From Isotricha intestinalis (Eukaryota; Ciliophora; Litostomatea; Vestibuliferida; Isotrichidae), in NCBI GenBank assembly GCA_023807065.1, contig JAJJLU010004104.1, forward strand, positions 1 to 18,609: DNA of 18,609 nt, given 5' to 3'. Numbering within the stretch: the stretch's first letter is position 1; the number at the start of each line of letters is the position of its first letter. This document shows positions 14,733 through 18,609 of this stretch, one piece after another. A program made the translations under genes and the position numbers. Under the pieces are notes generated by a model. It saw nothing but the letters and a program-made list of their open reading frames with translations, had not been told where the DNA came from and searched no databases.

Positions 14733-17700
14733 TTATTTAAATTCTATTTTTATATCTTCAAAAGGTTTATTATATAATTCTTCAATAACAGGATAATTCG
14801 AATTTCTTTTTTTATAAAATAAAATATAAGCATTTTTTGTTACTATATTATTTGTATCAATTTCATCTACTCTAGAATCATTAAATGAATACCATTTATT
14901 TTCAATATTATTATAACAATAAGCATAATAATGTCCTCCACTTAATCCTCCTTGATGATTTGCCACACCAAATAAATCATAAATATAATCTTTATCTTCT
15001 TCTATATTATAAATATATTTTCCCATATCTAACCCTTTAATTGGGAAATTAACTAAATTTCCTAATTTAGAAATATTTTTAAATCTCTTTAAATGAATTA
15101 TTAATATTTCTGGACATGAATATATTTCCATTTTTTTCTCTGCTAATTGATATTCTTTACATTTTGGACAAAACCATTTATTTCCTTCTGTTAATTTTTC
15201 TTTTCTTGAGAAATTTTGAAATAAATTCAATAAATCTAAATCAGCACCATCGATTTCTGTAAAATATGAAAAACTTTTTCTTATTCTTTGTGGTTCATAA
15301 ACATTTTTTATTTTTGACAAATAATTTGGATACCAAACTATATTAAAATTTAATTGATAATCTTTTATTGATTTTCCTGCCTCTGAATTAATTTTTTCAA
15401 TTTCTTCTTTTATTAAATATCTTTTATCTGATATTGAAAAAATTTTTCCAATATTATTTTCAATTTTTTCAATATTCATATAAGTATCTTCATTATCAAA
15501 AATTAAAGAGGTTCCATTAAAGAACAAAAAAAAAGGATATTTTTTTTCGTCGTGAATGGAATATATTAAATTAAAATAAGGATTAATATAAAAATTTTCT
15601 GTATCAGTAGCATAACTTTCAAAATTTTGTGAAAAAGAATTATTTTCATCATAAATAGGAGAAAAATTATCATAAAAGAAATCAAATAAAGTTTTATTAC
15701 TCCAATCTTTACATACATAAAAAATTCTTGAAGGTTTAAACCTTTCTTTTGGAGGATAATTGTTTTTATCTTCTTCATTTAAATGATCAATATCATAAGT
15801 ATAATTATCAAAAACACATCTGATCCAATTTTCTTTATCAATTTCTTCTTCTTTATCACTTTTTATTTCATTTAATTTATCAAATTCATTTCCTTTATTA
15901 GTAATATAATCATTATTCATTATAATTTGATCATATGCATTTCTAATATCTTCATTATATTGTATAAATATATTACTTCCAATTTGACAAAGAAAAATTT
16001 TATTGTTTGTTCCAATTAATTCTTCCATTAAATTATATTCAGATTCATCTATTAAAATTGGTGTATCATCTTTTAATAAAAACATTTCAAAACCATAAAC
16101 TCCAACTTGAAGTAAGTAATTAATTTTTTGTCTAAATCTTTTAATAGATAAATCCTTTTTGATATCCATTTCAAAAGCCAACATCCTAAATTTTAAATTT
16201 TCATATAAAAAATAAACTTCAATATTTTTAGATTCTGTTTCAGTTTGAGAATTTAAAGAAAGACTAATAATTGCAAAAGGATCAAAAGTATTTGAAATAT
16301 TTTTACAATTAGGATTTGGACAATATAAAATTGATTTAAAAATTCCATAAAATAAATCTACAATTAAAGATTGATTTCTAGTAAGGAAATTTTTTTTATA
16401 ATATATAAATTCTTCAATATCACTATTAAATTTCAAATTATCTTTTTGTTCAATATAAGGTTTTTTTAATACTTTATTTAAATCTTCATGCAAACCATCT
16501 AATAAAAAAGATATAAATTCTTGAGAATCTTGCTGTTGATAACCTTTAAACATTGGTCTAATTTCTCCAATTATATCTTTAAAATTATATGGTTCTAATG
16601 AATTCTGTTGACCATACCATATATGTTTAATAATTTCTGAATAAGCTTCTGCTAATTTGCCTTTACTTCCAATTGGATTATTTTTATTTATAAATTGAAC
16701 ATAATAATCATTTAAAAAGTAATTTGTTAAAATATTACAATTTGATAAACATTGTAAACCTGTATTCATATAACATGTATTTCCAATATTTTCTAAGCCA
16801 ACTAAACCATGTTTATTATCATTTTTATCTAAAGGTAAATTTGATAATTCTTCTTTTTTTCTTGATATTATATTTTCATATGAATTACCATAGTTTTGAT
16901 TTTCACTTGGATTTCTATTATAAAAATTATTTTCATTATATCTTGTATATGTTTGATATCCTAACATTGTTGATTCTTCTTCACTTTCAATATTAAAAGG
17001 AATGTTTATAAAATATTCTCCTTCTTCTAATTCTGAAAATTCTAATACAAAATATAAACATTGTATTTGAATCATTTGAGTTTTTTCCCCAAAACTTTTT
17101 AAATAATCACTTCCATCTACTTTTTCTCCATTTTTAAATTTTTCTATATTTTTTTCAAAAAAACGTACAAAATCATTTTTTCTTTCATCAGATGTCAAAT
17201 AATATATTTTAATTGATTTTTCATTCAATTCATCAATTCCAATAAATTCTTTATATTTTTTATTATAATCTGCATTAAATATTTTGGATAAAAAGATATT
17301 TAATTCTTTTCCTGTTGTAAATTCAGGAATATAAACATTAACATCTATTAATTTTTGATTTTCTTGAAGAACTTTTTTATTTGGAATTAAAATTAAGATA
17401 AATTTTTTTGATGTATAATTGTAAACTTTTCTTTTCGAAATTCTATCTTTTGTATTTTTTCCTTTTAATATATAATCACATCCAAATCTTTTATTTAAAA
17501 TTTCAAAACTTTCTTTTGGTAAAATCCTATAATCTTTTTTATTTTGTAAATATGGTTTAATAACAGGTTCTTCATAATTTTGAAGTATATCATCATTAAA
17601 TTCTGGTAATAAATCCTTGTTTAATATTATTCCAGGATAATTTTCAGGTTTAGGTTTATAAATTAAAGGTTTTATTTTTAAATAAATTTCTGGATTTCTA

Positions 17701-17972
17701 CAAGTTTTTTTAATTTGAGGATATTTTACATATTCTTTCCATTTGTTATACCAATTTTGATTAACTAAATAAATATCATTTAAATAATTATTCATTTGAA
17801 TTGTTTTTCTATAACGAATTTCATTTAAATATATTTCTCTTGAATCTTTAACTATTTCATTTAATTCTTCTGTTTCTCCATACATTGCTTTTTCTGCTAA
17901 TTCTCTTTTAAAAACATTTCCTTTTTTATCTGTTAATTCTTCTTCTATTTCCATTTTTTTTTCTTCTTCCAT
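14733..17972 (-). CDS. Ubiquitin carboxyl-terminal hydrolase, USP4/11/15 type
   Basis: This 1079-residue cysteine protease removes ubiquitin from proteins. Domain order: DUSP at about 60-165 (YLVNQNWYNKWKEYV; PGIILNKDLL; DYRILPKESFEILNKRFG), a middle region that may be ubiquitin-like, then the USP catalytic domain from 388. The Cys box GLENIGNTCYMNTGLQCLSN places the nucleophile at Cys400; QQDSQEF (479-485) follows; the His box GGLSGGHYYAYCYNN places His1014; and NDSRV supplies Asn1031/Asp1032. The two zinc-ribbon pairs are Cys551/Cys556 and Cys935/Cys938. About 300 residues (575-880) are inserted between the catalytic halves, as in USP4 and USP15, with a ubiquitin-like stretch at 583-663. 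All catalytic residues are present, so it should be active. The ATG at 17972 gives an acidic N-terminus. The substrate is unknown. Confidence 0.93.
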   Translation of the reverse strand: MEEEKKMEIEEELTDKKGNVFKRELAEKAMYGETEELNEIVKDSREIYLNEIRYRKTIQMNNYLNDIYLVNQNWYNKWKEYVKYPQIKKTCRNPEIYLKIKPLIYKPKPENYPGIILNKDLLPEFNDDILQNYEEPVIKPYLQNKKDYRILPKESFEILNKRFGCDYILKGKNTKDRISKRKVYNYTSKKFILILIPNKKVLQENQKLIDVNVYIPEFTTGKELNIFLSKIFNADYNKKYKEFIGIDELNEKSIKIYYLTSDERKNDFVRFFEKNIEKFKNGEKVDGSDYLKSFGEKTQMIQIQCLYFVLEFSELEEGEYFINIPFNIESEEESTMLGYQTYTRYNENNFYNRNPSENQNYGNSYENIISRKKEELSNLPLDKNDNKHGLVGLENIGNTCYMNTGLQCLSNCNILTNYFLNDYYVQFINKNNPIGSKGKLAEAYSEIIKHIWYGQQNSLEPYNFKDIIGEIRPMFKGYQQQDSQEFISFLLDGLHEDLNKVLKKPYIEQKDNLKFNSDIEEFIYYKKNFLTRNQSLIVDLFYGIFKSILYCPNPNCKNISNTFDPFAIISLSLNSQTETESKNIEVYFLYENLKFRMLAFEMDIKKDLSIKRFRQKINYLLQVGVYGFEMFLLKDDTPILIDESEYNLMEELIGTNNKIFLCQIGSNIFIQYNEDIRNAYDQIIMNNDYITNKGNEFDKLNEIKSDKEEEIDKENWIRCVFDNYTYDIDHLNEEDKNNYPPKERFKPSRIFYVCKDWSNKTLFDFFYDNFSPIYDENNSFSQNFESYATDTENFYINPYFNLIYSIHDEKKYPFFLFFNGTSLIFDNEDTYMNIEKIENNIGKIFSISDKRYLIKEEIEKINSEAGKSIKDYQLNFNIVWYPNYLSKIKNVYEPQRIRKSFSYFTEIDGADLDLLNLFQNFSRKEKLTEGNKWFCPKCKEYQLAEKKMEIYSCPEILIIHLKRFKNISKLGNLVNFPIKGLDMGKYIYNIEEDKDYIYDLFGVANHQGGLSGGHYYAYCYNNIENKWYSFNDSRVDEIDTNNIVTKNAYILFYKKRNSNYPVIEELYNKPFEDIKIEFK

Positions 17973-18309
17973 ATTATATATTATTTAAATTTTATTTTTT
18001 TGTTAAATAGTTTAAATTTTTAAATTTTTTTAAATAAATAATTCTGATGATATTTAAATTTATATTAGTTAATAAGTGATTAAAACATTTAAAATTAACT
18101 TATTATTTTAGAAATATTAATCATATTTAACATTATCATTATTAAAAGTCTTTTAAATTTAGTTTGGATTCAAATTATTTTTTAACTTCAAAAATCTTTT
18201 ATCATATTTTTTGTTAGAACAAACAAATAATAAAAAAATTTGTTTTTCTGGGGTATTTATTTAAAAATATAGAAATGTAAAGATAAAAAGATATATAAAG
18301 AAATGAAAC
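17973..18309. other. Spacer upstream of the deubiquitinase gene
   Basis: This AT-rich interval should contain the promoter of the deubiquitinase gene. The only structure seen is an 8-base inverted repeat, AAACAAAT at 18221-18228 with ATTTGTTT at 18238-18245, separated by nine bases. It is too weak and AT-rich to call a functional hairpin. No RNA gene is seen. Confidence 0.4.
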
Positions 18310-18609
18310 TTAAAACGTTTTTCTTATGTTATCTTCAAAAGAAGAAATATTATAAGAACTCCTTAGAGATAGGTGATTTTTAAATTTTTCCATATGACCT
18401 AGATTATACATTCATGTACCTGAATAAAAAGATTTATAGAAACTATTCCAATTTGAATGCCTTTTATTTTTATATTTTGTACTTTTTCTTTATTTTAAAT
18501 TTTTCTCTTTTCTGATTTTTAGTTCTTAAACATTTATTTTGAATATAACCTCTATATTAAATATATTTTTAAAAAAAGGTAAATGATATGAAATTTTAAA
18601 GAAAATAAA
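18310..18609 (-). pseudogene. Partial gene with three in-frame stops, continues past right edge
   Basis: On the minus strand one single frame runs from the window edge at 18609 to TAA at 18312-18310, about 99 codons, interrupted only by TAA at 18528-18526, TAA at 18492-18490 and TGA at 18414-18412. The text is gene-like (FFKNIFNIEVIFKINV; KYKNKRHSNWNSFYKSFYSG; MYNLGHMEKFKNHLSLRSSY; ISSFEDNIRKTF) and includes a TGG Trp. No frameshift is needed, unlike the other remnants. Two TAA codons fall in Gln-compatible contexts. It could be a recently inactivated gene, or a gene in which the stops are read through or removed. The opposite strand is also fairly open but has poorer composition. Family unknown. 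Confidence 0.5.

Noticed and set aside
15566..15778. 70-codon open frame on the minus strand inside the deubiquitinase gene
   Set aside because: It is a shifted-frame shadow of the deubiquitinase coding sequence, hydrophobic and low in complexity.
16724..16996. 90-codon plus-strand frame opposite the deubiquitinase gene
   Set aside because: It is the antisense of well-conserved catalytic-domain codons; its Tyr/Leu/Phe composition is what AT-rich antisense gives.
18221..18245. Inverted repeat as a terminator or regulatory hairpin
   Set aside because: An 8-base AT-only stem with a 9-base loop is expected by chance in this composition.
18303..18515. Plus-strand frame from ATG 18303 with a single internal TAA
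   Set aside because: It lies opposite the better-composed minus-strand frame; its second half is mainly Phe, Tyr and Leu from T-runs.
1..18609. Reassigned genetic code (TAA/TAG as Gln, or TGA as Trp or Cys)
   Set aside because: All long genes end naturally in TAA, contain no internal TAA, TAG or TGA over thousands of codons, and use CAA for Gln and TGG for Trp. Only the broken spacer pieces contain such stops, so decay is simpler.
1..18609. tRNA, rRNA, CRISPR arrays, transposon ends or telomere repeats
   Set aside because: No A/B-box pairs, conserved rRNA stretches, spaced direct repeats, transposase-like frames or C4A2-4 type telomere repeats were seen.

Overview
This is nuclear DNA from a very AT-rich unicellular eukaryote. 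The supporting evidence is AP-4 epsilon adaptin, a DUSP-type ubiquitin hydrolase, a COPI-associated Golgi membrane protein, an IQ-motif protein and eukaryotic-type glutathione synthetase, together with Asn/Lys-rich proteins and AT-only spacers. Every intact gene reads through in the standard code, ends in TAA, uses TGG for Trp and CAA for Gln, and needs no intron. A ciliate that uses the standard code fits well. A dictyostelid-like amoeba or another AT-rich protist cannot be excluded from sequence alone. AP-4 argues against most fungi, which have lost it.

Layout, left to right. 1-708 holds the frame-broken 3' part of a BspA-type (DUF285) leucine-rich-repeat gene with three 26-residue repeats. 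781-1080 is probably a decayed minus-strand coding stretch. 1245-2720 (+) is full-length glutathione synthetase. Then comes a run of minus-strand genes: an ankyrin protein with an acylation-type N-terminus (3225-3788), a 540-residue protein with an F-box-like segment (3860-5482), an IQ-motif protein whose real start is 7381 (5804-7381), AP-4 epsilon (7535-10585) and a 157-residue unknown (10918-11391). 11392-12500 contains short decayed coding pieces. A COPI-associated membrane protein (12501-13019, -) and a basic 318-residue unknown (13089-14045, +) diverge from a 69-base spacer. 14156-14625 is a clear decayed gene. 14733-17972 (-) is a USP4/15-like deubiquitinase. 18310-18609 (-) is another broken gene running off the right edge.

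The genes do not form a pathway cluster; eukaryotic gene order here looks incidental. Three relate to membranes or trafficking (AP-4 epsilon, the COPI-associated protein and the acylated ankyrin protein), one to ubiquitin removal and one to thiol metabolism.

The two observations most worth following are these. The AP-4 epsilon hinge carries two exact matches to the motif that tepsin uses to bind the AP-4 beta ear. The spacers contain repeated coding fossils whose in-frame stops fall where Gln or Trp codons (CAA, CAG, TGG) would be expected, as AT-driven decay would produce.
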